A stretch of 64,000 nucleotides of DNA from Sphingomonas japonica (GCF_006346325.1 NZ_VDYR01000001.1:2381501-2445500), one strand, 5' to 3'; positions 42,111 to 51,490 are shown, counted from the stretch's first letter. Numbers and translations: made by a program. The notes: generated from the sequence alone by a model not told the origin.

Positions 42111-44543
42111 TCAGTCGGGCCGCATCGCCTCCGCCGCGAGAATTTCGGCTTCCTCGAGCAAGGCGTCGTCGGTCGATCCCTGCGACACTTTTTCGCGGCC
42201 GATCAGCACCAGCACCGGCACCGCCAGAGGACTGATGCGGTCGAGATCGACATGCACCATCGTGCCCGCCGCGCGTTCGAGCAGGCTGGCGAGCCGCCCG
42301 ACATCGGTCATCCGCGCGCGCGCATCTTCCCATGCCGCCTGCAGCATCAGATGCGTCGGCTCGTATTTGCGCAGCACGTCGTAGATGAGGTCGGTTGAGA
42401 AGGTGACCTGCTTGCCGGTCTTCTTCTTGCCGGGATGGTTGCGCTCGACCAGCCCGCCGATCACCGCCACTTCGCGAAACGCGCGCTTGAGCAGGCTCGA
42501 CGATTGCACCCAGCTGACGAATTCGTCTTCGAGGATATCGCTGGAAAACAGCGCCGCCGGATCGGTGATCGGCTCCAGCCCGTAACAGGCGAGCGCATAG
42601 TCGTTCGACACGAAGCCGACCGGCTTGAGTCCCAATGCCTCCATCCGCCGGGTGATCAGCATGCCGAGCGACTGGTGCGCGTTCCACCCCTCGAAGCTGT
42701 ACGCGACCATATAATGCCGCCCCTCGCGCTCGAACGTCTCGACCAGCAACTCGCCGGGCTTGGGCAGCAGCGAGCGGCGATCCTGCATCTCCAGCCATTC
42801 GCGTACGTCTGGCGGAAATCGCGGCCATTCGCTGCGGTCGTGCAGGAAACCGCGGACGCGATCGGCAAGGTTGGTCGACAGCGGCATCCGGGACCCGCCA
42901 TAGGTCGGGACCCGCGCCGGCCGCGCGGTCGCGCGTACCACCAGGTCGAGCTCGGTCATCCGCTCGACCTCGAGGCTCATCCCCGCGAAGAAAAAGGTGT
43001 CGCCCGGCGACAGCGTAGAGGCGAAATATTCCTCGACCTTGCCCAGCTTGCGCCCGTTCTTGAACCGCACATCGAGCATGTCGGCCTCGACGATGATGCC
43101 CGCGTTCAAGCGGTGCTGCGTGACGAAGCGCGGATGCGCTACCCTCCACAGGCCGTCGCCGTCACGCGTCAACCGCTTGAAACGGTCATAGGCGCGCAGC
43201 GCGTAGCCGCCGTCGGCGATGAACTGGAGGACGCGGTCGAAGACCTCTTGCGACAGCGCCGAATAGGGCAATGCTGCGCGAACCTCGTGCAGCATAGTCG
43301 CAGCATCGAACGGGGCGGCGCAGGCACACGCCATCAGATGCTGCGCAAGGACGTCGAGCGCGCCGGGGCGAAAGATATCGGGGTCGAGCTCGCCCGCCTC
43401 GACCGCGTCGAGCGCGGCGCGCGCCTCGAGATACTCGAAGCGATTGCCCGGCACCAGCACCGCTTCGGACGCCTCGTCGAGGCGATGGTTGGCGCGGCCG
43501 ATCCGTTGCAGCAGCCGCGACGAGCCCTTGGGCGCACCCATCTGCACGACGCAATCGACATCGCCCCAATCGACTCCTAGGTCGAGGCTGGCGGTGGCGA
43601 CCAGCGCGCGCAGGCGACCATCGGCCATCGCGCCTTCGACCTTGCGCCGTGCCTCGCGCGACAGGCTGCCGTGATGCACCCCCATCGGCAGGTTCATGTC
43701 GTTCGCCTTCCACAGGTCCTGGAAGATCAGTTCGGCCAGGCTGCGGGTGTTGCAGAACACCAGGGTCGTGCGGTGCGTCTCGATCTCGGCCATCACCTGC
43801 GCCGCGGCATAGCGCCCCGAATGCCCCGACCACGGCACGCGGTCCTGCGGCAGCAGGATGGCGATGTTGGGATCGGCGCCGGGCTCTCCCTCGACCAACG
43901 TGACCGTGTCGATGTCGCCGTCGGGGGCGAGCCACGCGCGATAGCCGTCGGTATCCGCGACCGTCGCCGACAAAGCGGTGCGGCGCATCGCTGGCGCGAT
44001 CGCCTGCAGCCGCGCCATGCCCAGCGCGAGCAGGTCGCCGCGCTTGCCGGTGGCAAAGGCATGGACCTCGTCGACGATGACGCAGGCGAGCCCAGCGAAC
44101 AGCCTGAAGCTGTCGGGATGGCTGAGCAGCAGGCTGAGCGATTCGGGCGTGGTCAGCAGGATGTTGGGCGGCTTGGCCCGCTGCCGCGCCTTGCGGTCGC
44201 TGGGCGTATCGCCGGTGCGCGCCTCGACGGTGATGTCCAGCCCCATCTCTTCGATCGGGGTGAGCAGGTTGCGTTGCACGTCGATCGCCAGCGCCTTGAG
44301 CGGCGAGATGTACAGCGTGTGGATGCCGCCGCGCGGCGCGGCGACAAGCTCGTCGAGCGTCGGCAGGAAACCGGCGAGCGTCTTGCCCGCTCCGGTCGCG
44401 GCCACCAGCAGCGTGTGCCGCCCCGTCCGCGCCGCCGCCAGCATCTCGATCTGGTGTCGCCGCGGCCGCCAGCCCCTTCCGGCGAACCAGTCGGCAAGCG
44501 GCGCGGCAAGATCGGTCGGGGCAGGCGCGTCCGCGGCTTTCAT
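42111..44543 (-). CDS. Ligase-associated DNA damage response DEXH-box helicase (Lhr-type)
   Basis: An 810-residue superfamily-2 helicase with Walker A ATGAGKT (49-55), DEXH box VIVDEVHAFA, motif III SATVAD, and a C-terminal half with motifs V and VI (GVDWGDVDCVVQMGAPK, RIGRANHR) and an Lhr-core winged-helix/beta-barrel region. It matches the TIGR04121 ligase-associated helicase of the damage cluster. The exonuclease lies 310 bp to the right and is divergent, PdeM lies to the left. The ATP-dependent ligase that normally lies between is not here. Confidence 0.92.
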   Translation of the reverse strand: MKAADAPAPTDLAAPLADWFAGRGWRPRRHQIEMLAAARTGRHTLLVAATGAGKTLAGFLPTLDELVAAPRGGIHTLYISPLKALAIDVQRNLLTPIEEMGLDITVEARTGDTPSDRKARQRAKPPNILLTTPESLSLLLSHPDSFRLFAGLACVIVDEVHAFATGKRGDLLALGMARLQAIAPAMRRTALSATVADTDGYRAWLAPDGDIDTVTLVEGEPGADPNIAILLPQDRVPWSGHSGRYAAAQVMAEIETHRTTLVFCNTRSLAELIFQDLWKANDMNLPMGVHHGSLSREARRKVEGAMADGRLRALVATASLDLGVDWGDVDCVVQMGAPKGSSRLLQRIGRANHRLDEASEAVLVPGNRFEYLEARAALDAVEAGELDPDIFRPGALDVLAQHLMACACAAPFDAATMLHEVRAALPYSALSQEVFDRVLQFIADGGYALRAYDRFKRLTRDGDGLWRVAHPRFVTQHRLNAGIIVEADMLDVRFKNGRKLGKVEEYFASTLSPGDTFFFAGMSLEVERMTELDLVVRATARPARVPTYGGSRMPLSTNLADRVRGFLHDRSEWPRFPPDVREWLEMQDRRSLLPKPGELLVETFEREGRHYMVAYSFEGWNAHQSLGMLITRRMEALGLKPVGFVSNDYALACYGLEPITDPAALFSSDILEDEFVSWVQSSSLLKRAFREVAVIGGLVERNHPGKKKTGKQVTFSTDLIYDVLRKYEPTHLMLQAAWEDARARMTDVGRLASLLERAAGTMVHVDLDRISPLAVPVLVLIGREKVSQGSTDDALLEEAEILAAEAMRPD

Positions 44544-44576
44544 CCGGGGCTCAGATGGGCGCGCGCGGCGCGGCGA

Positions 44577-44762
44577 TCAACGGGTTTCGTTCGCCTTGTC
44601 GAGGCGATCCTGCTCCTCGTACATCGCCCGCGTTGCGGCTTCGTTCGCGGCTTCCTGCGCCTTGGTCATGCGGTTGTTGCGCATCGCCCACACGATCGCG
44701 ACGACCAGCACGACCGGCCCGACGATCGTCAGCACTCCCCACAGGCTCGAAGTATCGAACAT
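44577..44762 (-). CDS. Small single-pass membrane protein, function unknown
   Basis: A 61-residue protein: one hydrophobic segment (WGVLTIVGPVVLVVAIVWAM, residues 8-27) followed by a highly charged helix (RMTKAQEAANEAATRAMYEEQDRLDK). The layout recalls small inner-membrane proteins with a cytosolic coiled tail. GAGGAA before ATG 44762 fits. It is divergent from the exonuclease gene and may be part of the same regulated region. No family recognised. Confidence 0.7.
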   Translation of the reverse strand: MFDTSSLWGVLTIVGPVVLVVAIVWAMRNNRMTKAQEAANEAATRAMYEEQDRLDKANETR

Positions 44763-44852
44763 GGCGCGTTCCTCATTGTGTCGCTGCGTCAACGTACCAC
44801 CCGGGAAGTTCGATCCGGTTGGATTCGCGGCGCAACGCGCCATATCGCGCCG

Positions 44853-45851
44853 ATGACCCGTTTAGGCGACTGGATCGAACCTCACCCCACCGGCATCTAC
44901 GTGCCCGCCGCCGATGCGTGGATCGATCCGTCGGTGCCGCAACCGCGCGCGCTGGTGACGCACGGCCATGCCGATCACGCGCGCGGCGGGCATGGCGAAG
45001 TGTGGGCGACGCCGGAGACGCTGGCGATCATGGGCGTCCGCTATGGCGACCAGAGCGGCCGCCCGGTCGGCTATGGCGAGACCTTGCGGGTGGGCGAGGT
45101 CGACGTGTCGTTCGTGCCTGCCGGCCATGTACTGGGATCGGCGCAGATCGTGCTCGACCATCGCGGCGAGCGCGTGGTGGTGTCGGGCGACTATAAGCGC
45201 CGCGAGGATCCGACCTGCGCGCCGTTCGAGGTCGTGCCGTGCGACATCTTCGTCACCGAGGCGACGTTCGGACTGCCGGTGTTCCGCCATCCCGAGACGC
45301 ATGACGAGATGGACAAGCTGCTGGCCGCACTGCGCGCCGAACCCGATCGCTGCATCCTAGTCGGCGCCTATGCGCTGGGCAAGGCACAGCGGGTGATCCG
45401 CGAATTGCGGGTGATGGGGTTCGACGATCCGATCTACCTGCACGGCGCGCTGCAGCGCCTGTGCGACCTGTACGTCGCGCATGGCATCGATTTGGGCGAA
45501 TTGCGCCCGGCGACCGAGGCGAGCAAGGCCGAACTGGCCGGACGCATCATCCTGGCACCGCCGGGGGCGCTCAACGATCGCTGGTCGCGGCGGCTGCCCG
45601 ATCCGATCACCGCGATGGCCAGCGGCTGGATGCGCGTGCGCCAGCGTGCGCGCCAGCGCAACATCGAGCTGCCAATCCTCTTGTCCGACCATGCCGACTG
45701 GGACGAACTGACCACCACCATCCGCGAGATCGCCCCCAAGGAGGTGTGGGTGACGCACGGCCGGGAGGACGCGCTGGTGCACTGGTGCGGGCTGCACCAG
45801 ATCAAGGCACGCGCGCTTGACCTGGTCGGGTTCGAGGACGAGGACGACTGA
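44853..45851 (+). CDS. Ligase-associated DNA damage response exonuclease (MBL fold)
   Basis: The 332-residue protein is a metallo-beta-lactamase-fold nuclease with THGHADHARGG (about 38-48), VPAGHVLGSAQIVL, VSGDYKRREDP and LSDHADWDELT, the metal-binding motifs of the CPSF/SNM1-like branch (TIGR04122 type). The start ATG 44853 follows the family N-terminus. The family is normally joined to an ATP-dependent DNA ligase directly downstream; here the next gene is an M28 peptidase at 45875. Function: processing of DNA ends after cisplatin or alkylation-type damage, by analogy. Confidence 0.9.
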   Translation: MTRLGDWIEPHPTGIYVPAADAWIDPSVPQPRALVTHGHADHARGGHGEVWATPETLAIMGVRYGDQSGRPVGYGETLRVGEVDVSFVPAGHVLGSAQIVLDHRGERVVVSGDYKRREDPTCAPFEVVPCDIFVTEATFGLPVFRHPETHDEMDKLLAALRAEPDRCILVGAYALGKAQRVIRELRVMGFDDPIYLHGALQRLCDLYVAHGIDLGELRPATEASKAELAGRIILAPPGALNDRWSRRLPDPITAMASGWMRVRQRARQRNIELPILLSDHADWDELTTTIREIAPKEVWVTHGREDALVHWCGLHQIKARALDLVGFEDEDD

Positions 45852-45874
45852 CCGTTGCTTTTTGGGGTCGAGTC

Positions 45875-46816
45875 GTGATTTTCCAGTCGCTTGCCATTGC
45901 CTTCGTTCTTACCGCATCGCCGCCTGTCCACGACGTCCCGCCGGCGCTGGTCGACGATCTGCGGACCCTGTCGAGCGCGCGCATGCAAGGGCGCGCTCCG
46001 GGGACGATCGGGTCGGAGCGAGCGCGCGAATACATCGCCGATCGGCTCCGCGCGATCGGGGTCGGGCCGCTCTACAATCGATACGAGCGCCCGTTTGCCG
46101 TCCGCGAGCCGAAGCGGACGGTGCGCGGTACCAACCTGCTGGCGGTGATCGAGGGCACCGACATGACCAGCGACCGGGTAGTCGTGCTCGGCGCGCATTA
46201 CGATCATTGGGGGTTTCGCAAGGGCAAGCTCTACCCCGGCGCCGACGACAATGCCTCGGGGGTCGCCGGGTTGCTCGCAGTGGCTGCCGCGCTCAAGGCC
46301 GATCCGCCGCGGCATCGCACGATCCTGGCATTCTGGGACGGGGAGGAACTGGGCTATTTCGGGTCGAAGGCGTTCGTCGCCGACCCGCCGGTACCGCTCG
46401 ATCGCATCGCGCTCAACATCAACCTCGACATGATCTCGCGCAGCGACAAGGGCGAGCTCTATGCCGTTGGCGGGCAGAGCTGGCCGGTGGTGCAGTCGAT
46501 CCTCGACGACCTTGCCAAGACCGCACCGGTGACGCTGAAATTCGGGCATGAGGGGCCACCTTGGGAAGGCTCGGACGTGTGGATCGACGGGTCCGACCAT
46601 TATCAGTTTCACCTCAAAGGTATTCCCTTCGTCTATTTCGGGGTCGAGGATCATCCCGATTATCATCAGCCGAGCGACACGTTCGACAAGGTGCCGCTCG
46701 ACTTCTACGCGCGCTCGGTGGCGACGGTCGAAGCGGCGGTGCGGGCATTCGATGCCGGGCTCGACACGATCCCGCGCGAGCACGTCCCGCCGCCGGTGGT
46801 GGATGAGGACGACTGA
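45875..46816 (+). CDS. M28 family zinc peptidase
   Basis: A 313-residue secreted aminopeptidase-type protein. It has an N-terminal signal-like stretch (MIFQSLAIAFVLTASPP), the metal motif VVLGAHYDHWGF (zinc His and Asp), GADDNASGVAGLL with the bridging Asp, WDGEELGYFGSKAF with the catalytic Glu-Glu, and a distal HPDYHQPSDTFDKV with the last zinc histidine. It starts with GTG 45875; no ATG is suitably placed. It stands where the ligase of the damage cluster would be expected. Convergent with the ABC transporter. Confidence 0.9.
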   Translation: MIFQSLAIAFVLTASPPVHDVPPALVDDLRTLSSARMQGRAPGTIGSERAREYIADRLRAIGVGPLYNRYERPFAVREPKRTVRGTNLLAVIEGTDMTSDRVVVLGAHYDHWGFRKGKLYPGADDNASGVAGLLAVAAALKADPPRHRTILAFWDGEELGYFGSKAFVADPPVPLDRIALNINLDMISRSDKGELYAVGGQSWPVVQSILDDLAKTAPVTLKFGHEGPPWEGSDVWIDGSDHYQFHLKGIPFVYFGVEDHPDYHQPSDTFDKVPLDFYARSVATVEAAVRAFDAGLDTIPREHVPPPVVDEDD

Positions 46817-46845
46817 CGCGGGCGCAGTCGGTTGGTTTCTACCCC

Positions 46846-46864
46846 GTTCGCTCGAAACGAACGA
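46846..46864. repeat. REP-like palindromic element, copy 2 (short)
   Basis: Plus-strand GTTCGCTCGAAACGAACG, with minus-strand reading CGTTCGTTTCGAGCGAAC, is the core shared with the elements at 35180 and 57132. CGTTCG and CGAACG make a small hairpin in the 52-bp gap between the M28 peptidase stop and the transporter stop, where it could also act as a weak bidirectional terminator. Confidence 0.5.
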
Positions 46865-46868
46865 ATTT

Positions 46869-48404
46869 CTAGCTGGAAGGATCGAACCCCGCCCGCTTCG
46901 CCAGCCACCGCGCCGCGGCATCGGGACTCGTCTTGTCCACGTCGCGATCGACCTGGAGGTTCGCCGCGCGCATCGCCTCGACGTCGATCGCGCCGACTAG
47001 CGGCTGCAGCGCGGCGACGAAGCGCGCATCGTCGGCGCGATCGGGCGCGACCATCAGGATCGCGTCGTAGCCGGGGATCGCGCCCTTGGGATCGGTCAGC
47101 ACCTTGAGGTCCTGCGCGGCGATGCGGCCGTCGGAGCTGAATGCCGAGATGACGTCGGCCCGCCCGCCCGCGATCGCGCGATACATGAAGGTGGGGTTGA
47201 ATGCCTGCGCCGCGGCGAAGCGCAGCGGATAGGCGCGCTTGATCGCGGCCCATTCGGGACGCTCGAGGAATTCGAGATCGGTGCCGAACGACAGCGACGG
47301 CGATGACCGCGCAAGATCGTCCAGCGTGGCGATCCCGCGGCGCTCGGCATCGGTGCGGCGCATCGCAAAGGCATAGGCGTTTTCGAACCCCAGCGATCCG
47401 AGCAGCCGGACGCCATGCTCGGCCTGCGCCCAGTCGCCGATCCTCGCCACCATCTCGGGGCGTGGCGGAATGTCCTGGCGCCGCATCTCGTTGGTCCAGA
47501 TCGTCCCCGAATAATCGACATAGACGTCGATATCGCCGCTCGCGAGCGCGCCGAACACCACCGCCGATCCGAGGCCCTCGCGATAGCGCACGCGATATCC
47601 CGCGTCCTCGAGCCGGTGACCGATCAGGCGCGCGAGGATGAACTGTTCGGAAAATCCCTTGGCACCGATCGTGACGACCCGGCCGCCACTCGGCAGCGCG
47701 GGGACGATCGCGATGCCGATCCCGACCAGCAACGCGGCGAGGCTGCCCCACACCTGCCAGCGCCGCCGCGCGCGGATGCCATGCTCGGCAGCGCCCAGCA
47801 GCAGGTCGACCACCAGCGCCAGCCCCGCCGCGGCGATGCAGCCCGCGACCACCAGCGTCCAGTTCTGGGTCTGCAGCCCGGCAAAGATCAGGTCGCCCAG
47901 GCTCGGCTGGCCGACCGTGGTCGACAATGTCGCGGCGCCGATCGTCCATACCGCCGCGGTGCGGATGCCCGCCATCAGCACGGGCAGCACCAAAGGCGCC
48001 TCGACCAGCCGCAATTTCTGCCGCGGCGTCATGCCGACGCCGTCGGCGGCCTCGAGCACTGCCGGGTCGAGCTGCGCCAGACCGGTGACGCCGTTGCGCA
48101 GGATCGGCAGCAGCGCATAGAGCGCCAGCGCGAGCAGCGACGGCAGGAAGCCGAGCGCCGGGATGCCGCCGCCGACCAGCGCCGACAGGCTGAGCAGGAT
48201 CGGATAGAACAGCGCCAGCAACGCGAGCGCAGGGATAGTCTGGACAAGGCTGGCGAAACCGAGCGTGACCCGCGCGACAGTGGCGCTGCGCGCCGACCAG
48301 ATGGTCAGCGGCAGCGCGACGAGCAGCCCCAGCAGCAGCGCCGCCGCCGAAACCAGGACATGGTCGGCGAGCAGGCCGGGTACGCGCGCGAAGGCGTCGG
48401 TCAT
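46869..48404 (-). CDS. Osmoprotectant (choline/glycine betaine) ABC transporter, fused permease and substrate-binding protein
   Basis: A 511-residue fusion. Residues 1-225 are a five- or six-segment OpuCB-type permease with the EAA-like loop VLEAADGVGMTPRQKLRLVEAPL; residues 240-511 are an OpuAC/ProX-type binding protein, with GAKGFSEQFILARLIGHRLEDAG and GDIDVYVDYSGTIWTN. In this fusion the binding domain is tethered to the permease in the periplasm. The ligand is presumed a quaternary ammonium compound from family resemblance. The start overlaps the ATPase stop by 4 bp (ATGA). Confidence 0.88.
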   Translation of the reverse strand: MTDAFARVPGLLADHVLVSAAALLLGLLVALPLTIWSARSATVARVTLGFASLVQTIPALALLALFYPILLSLSALVGGGIPALGFLPSLLALALYALLPILRNGVTGLAQLDPAVLEAADGVGMTPRQKLRLVEAPLVLPVLMAGIRTAAVWTIGAATLSTTVGQPSLGDLIFAGLQTQNWTLVVAGCIAAAGLALVVDLLLGAAEHGIRARRRWQVWGSLAALLVGIGIAIVPALPSGGRVVTIGAKGFSEQFILARLIGHRLEDAGYRVRYREGLGSAVVFGALASGDIDVYVDYSGTIWTNEMRRQDIPPRPEMVARIGDWAQAEHGVRLLGSLGFENAYAFAMRRTDAERRGIATLDDLARSSPSLSFGTDLEFLERPEWAAIKRAYPLRFAAAQAFNPTFMYRAIAGGRADVISAFSSDGRIAAQDLKVLTDPKGAIPGYDAILMVAPDRADDARFVAALQPLVGAIDVEAMRAANLQVDRDVDKTSPDAAARWLAKRAGFDPSS

Positions 48405-49177
48405 GCGCCGCGCTCCAGCTCGGCAAGGCGGTGCGCCTGGGTGCGCGGTACCGCGACCAGCGCATCGGCGACCGGACCGCCTTCGCCGGCCAGCAGCGCG
48501 TGCGGCGCGGCGTCGGCGGCGATCCTGCCGCCGTCCATCACCAGTACCCGGTCGGCGAGCAGCAGCGCTTCGGCCATGTCGTGGGTGACGAGGATCGTCG
48601 TCAGCCCGAGCCGGTCGTGGAGGGTGCGGATCGCCTGCCCGAGCCCGTCGCGCGTCACCGGGTCGAGCGCGCCGAACGGCTCGTCCATCAGCATCAGGCG
48701 GGGTTCGGTGGCGAGCGCGCGCGCGACCCCGACGCGCTGCGCCTGCCCGCCCGACAGCTCCGCCGGCATGCGCCGCGCGAATTCCGGCGGCAGCTCGACC
48801 AGAGCGAGAAGATCGGCGACACGCGCGGCGGCACCGGTTTCGCCGGTCAGCCTGAGTCCGATCGCGACATTCTCGCCGACGCTCATATGCGGGAACAGCC
48901 CGACATTCTGGAATACATAGCCGATGCGGCGACGGATCAGGTGCGAAGGATCGTCCGCAACCGGCCGGCCATCGATCGCGACGCTGCCTGCGCTGGGTTC
49001 GATCAGGCGGTTGACCATCTTGAGCAGCGTCGACTTGCCCGAACCCGACGCGCCGACCAGCGCGACGAAGCTGCCCGCGGCGATCTCGAGCGAGACGGCA
49101 TCGACCGCGGTGACGCGCGCCGAATAGCGCTTGGTGACCTCGCGAAAGGCGACCGAAGGACCGGTTTGTGCTGGCAT
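48401..49177 (-). CDS. Osmoprotectant ABC transporter ATP-binding protein
   Basis: The 258-residue ATPase has Walker A GASGSGKST (42-50), the Q-loop YVFQNVGLFPHMS, the signature LSGGQAQRVGVARAL and Walker B LMLMDEPFGALDP, then the H-loop LVTHDMAEAL. No regulatory CBS domain is appended, unlike OpuCA/ProV. First gene of the pair, co-translated with the fused permease/binding protein. The pair is divergent from the SDR gene. Confidence 0.93.
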   Translation of the reverse strand: MPAQTGPSVAFREVTKRYSARVTAVDAVSLEIAAGSFVALVGASGSGKSTLLKMVNRLIEPSAGSVAIDGRPVADDPSHLIRRRIGYVFQNVGLFPHMSVGENVAIGLRLTGETGAAARVADLLALVELPPEFARRMPAELSGGQAQRVGVARALATEPRLMLMDEPFGALDPVTRDGLGQAIRTLHDRLGLTTILVTHDMAEALLLADRVLVMDGGRIAADAAPHALLAGEGGPVADALVAVPRTQAHRLAELERGA

Positions 49178-49225
49178 CGCCGCGCGTTGTGCGGGATGAC
49201 GGCGGCAAGGTCAAAGGAAGCGGAC

Positions 49226-49993
49226 ATGGCAAAGGCGATCTTCGTGACGGGCGGCGCCTCGGGAATCGGCCTTGCGGCGGCCAAGCGCTTTGCCGCCGAA
49301 GGCTGGCGCGTCGGACTGGCCGACGTGAATGCCGCCGCGCTAGGTGCTGTGCGCGGACAGATCGAGGGCGCGAGCGTGTACGTCATGGATGTCCGCGATC
49401 GCGCGGCATGGACCCGCGAACTTACAGCGTTTGCGGGTGGGGACGGCATCGACGTCGTGTTCAACAATGCCGGCATCGCCAGCGGCGGCCCGTTCGTAGA
49501 CACGCCCGACGACGAGATCGACCGTGTCGTCGCGATCAACTTCATGGGCGTCGTCAACGGCGCGCGCGCGGCTTATCCGTTTCTCAAGCAGCGACCAAGC
49601 GCCTGCCTGCTCAACACCGCGTCGGCGGCGGGGATCTATGGCACGTCGGGCGCGGCGATCTATTCGGCGACCAAGTTCGCGGTGCGCGGTCTGACCGAGG
49701 CGCTCGACGGCGAATGGCGCGCCGACGGCATCAAGGTCCGCTCGCTGATGCCCAGCTTCATCGAGACGCCGCTGCTCGATGCAAGCGTGACCGGATCGAA
49801 CCAGAATGTGCGGCAACGGGTGCTCGCGGCGGGGCTGGAACTGACCCCGGTGGACACCGTTGCCGACGCCGCATGGGGGGCGGTGCACGGCGATGCAGTC
49901 CACACGGTGGTGGGCAAGACGGCGCGGCGATTGAAGTTCGCGGCGCGCTGGATGCCGGGGTCGCTGCGCCGACAAATGGGTCGCCGCTTCTAG
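49226..49993 (+). CDS. Short-chain dehydrogenase/reductase family protein
   Basis: A 255-residue classical SDR. It has the cofactor motif TGGASGIGLA (8-17), NNAGIASGG, the catalytic serine in NTASAAGIYG and YSATK (Tyr-x-x-x-Lys) after it. The aspartate after strand two (GLADVNA) suggests preference for NAD(H). C-terminal residues are basic (ARWMPGSLRRQMGRRF), typical of a subgroup of sphingomonad SDRs. The substrate is unknown. AAAGGAAG before ATG 49226 fits as a ribosome-binding site. Confidence 0.9.
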   Translation: MAKAIFVTGGASGIGLAAAKRFAAEGWRVGLADVNAAALGAVRGQIEGASVYVMDVRDRAAWTRELTAFAGGDGIDVVFNNAGIASGGPFVDTPDDEIDRVVAINFMGVVNGARAAYPFLKQRPSACLLNTASAAGIYGTSGAAIYSATKFAVRGLTEALDGEWRADGIKVRSLMPSFIETPLLDASVTGSNQNVRQRVLAAGLELTPVDTVADAAWGAVHGDAVHTVVGKTARRLKFAARWMPGSLRRQMGRRF

Positions 49994-50093
49994 CATCGCT
50001 GCGATTGCTCAGCGATTGCTCACCCGCCGCTCATGACCTTCATCGCAGTGTCGGTCAGCCTGTCCGCCATCGCAATCGTGAAAGGCAAGACAG

Positions 50094-50651
50094 ATGGCAT
50101 CCGGCATCAGCAACAACCGCGGCCGGCAACCCGGCATTCTCTGGCGCATCGTCGGCTGGGGATTTGCGGCGGCGCTGCTGGCGCTGCCGCTGGTCGCGCG
50201 CTGGCCGTGGACCGCTCCCGACTTCGCATTCGCCGCGGTGATGATCGGCGGGGTGGGGATGCTGTTCGAGATCGCGGTTCGCTTTACAACCAACCTCGCC
50301 TATCGCGCCGGCGTAGCGGCCGCGCTGGTGGCCGGGTTCCTGCTGGTGTGGATCAATGCCGCGGTCGGCATCATCGGCGACGAGGGCAATCCCGCGAACC
50401 TGATGTATGCGGGCGTGGTCGGGATCGCGCTGATCGGCGCGATGGCGGCGCGCGGACGGCCCGGGGGCATGGTGCGCGCGATGGCGTCGGCGGCGATAGC
50501 GGTGGCGCTGATCGCCGCGATCACGCTGCGTGCGGGGCTCGGCGGGACCGAACCGCCGGGGGCACTGGGCGTGCTGGTGCTCAACGGCTTTTTCGTCGCG
50601 CTGCTGTCAGGATCGGCAGCTTTGTTCCGGGCAGCGGCACGGTCCGCCTAG
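50094..50651 (+). CDS. Hypothetical multi-pass membrane protein
   Basis: A 185-residue protein with about five hydrophobic segments (roughly residues 16-35, 40-60, 68-90, 100-118, 130-145) and short loops, so it is nearly all membrane. GAAAGGC eight bases before ATG 50094 supports the start. I do not recognise a family; a DUF308- or small-permease-like role cannot be supported. It is convergent with the GNAT gene, overlapping by 4 bp at the stops (50648-50651). Confidence 0.7.
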   Translation: MASGISNNRGRQPGILWRIVGWGFAAALLALPLVARWPWTAPDFAFAAVMIGGVGMLFEIAVRFTTNLAYRAGVAAALVAGFLLVWINAAVGIIGDEGNPANLMYAGVVGIALIGAMAARGRPGGMVRAMASAAIAVALIAAITLRAGLGGTEPPGALGVLVLNGFFVALLSGSAALFRAAARSA

Positions 50652-51157
50652 AGCGGCAGCGCCATCACCCAGTCCTGGTAGGTCGCGCTGCCGACCGCGA
50701 AGCTGCGCGTGCCGATGACCGCAAAGCCTTCGCGGCGATAGAAGGCAATGGCGCGGGCATTGCCCTGATAGACGCCAAGCAGCAGCCGTGCAGCGCTGCC
50801 GTTGCGGGCATGCGCCGCCGCCGGGGCCAGCAGCGCCGCGCCGATGCCGCTGCCCTGAAACCGCGACAGCGCGTAGATGCGCTTGAGTTCGATATCGCCC
50901 GCCTGCGCCCCGGGCAGGTCGGGCGGGCAAAGCAGGCTGTAGCCGACGGGTGCGCCGCCGATTTCTGCAAGCCAAGCGGCGGCATCGCGCTTGGCGAGCA
51001 GCGCGCGATAGGTCGCGGCGTCATGCTGGCCCAGGCAGTGCGCGACCACGGCATCGCCATCGATCACGCCCGCAAAGGCATCGAGGAACGTCGCCGCGCC
51101 GACGACCGCCAATCGATCGATATCGTCCGCGGCGGCGCGGCGGAGCGTCCAGCTCAT
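50648..51157 (-). CDS. GNAT family N-acetyltransferase
   Basis: The 169-residue protein has the acetyl-CoA-binding motif A ([22 protein letters not shown], with the pyrophosphate loop Q-x-x-G-x-G) and the later [17 protein letters not shown], standard for GNAT enzymes. The substrate is unknown. Start ATG 51157 overlaps the pterin dehydratase stop by 4 bp. The longer frame upstream of 51157 reads through the dehydratase gene in another frame and is not used. Confidence 0.85.
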   Translation of the reverse strand: MSWTLRRAAADDIDRLAVVGAATFLDAFAGVIDGDAVVAHCLGQHDAATYRALLAKRDAAAWLAEIGGAPVGYSLLCPPDLPGAQAGDIELKRIYALSRFQGSGIGAALLAPAAAHARNGSAARLLLGVYQGNARAIAFYRREGFAVIGTRSFAVGSATYQDWVMALPL

Positions 51158-51444
51158 TCGACCAGCGCGTCGATCGCCTGCGCCATCTCGATATCGCGCC
51201 CCGACAGCCCGCCTGCGTCGTGCGTGGTCAGCACGATCTCGACCCGGTTCCACATGTTCGACCATTCGGGATGATGGTCCAGCTTTTCCGCGATCAGCGC
51301 GACCTGCGTCATGAAGCCGAATGCCTGGCTGAAATTGTCGAAGGTGAAGCCGCGCACGATCGCATCGCGCGCCTCGTCATTGTCCCAGTCGGGCAGGCCG
51401 TCCAGCGCCTCGACCCGTTCGGCCTCGCTCAGTTGCTCGGTCAT
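51154..51444 (-). CDS. 4a-hydroxytetrahydrobiopterin dehydratase (PCD/DCoH family)
   Basis: A 96-residue pterin-4a-carbinolamine dehydratase, which recycles the tetrahydropterin used by phenylalanine hydroxylase. The family motif [20 protein letters not shown] (core EKxxHHPEW) carries the catalytic histidines, and [14 protein letters not shown] follows. AAGGAGGG precedes ATG 51444. The family also appears in organisms lacking phenylalanine hydroxylase, where a Moco-linked or regulatory role has been proposed. Confidence 0.93.
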   Translation of the reverse strand: MTEQLSEAERVEALDGLPDWDNDEARDAIVRGFTFDNFSQAFGFMTQVALIAEKLDHHPEWSNMWNRVEIVLTTHDAGGLSGRDIEMAQAIDALVE

Positions 51445-51490
51445 ATGCCCTCCTTGCCCGTTGGGCTGCACCATGCCTATGAACCGGGGC

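Noticed and set aside
47415-48920. Plus-strand open frame of 501 codons opposite the ABC transporter genes
   Set aside because: Q/R/D-rich antisense of permease and ATPase codons.
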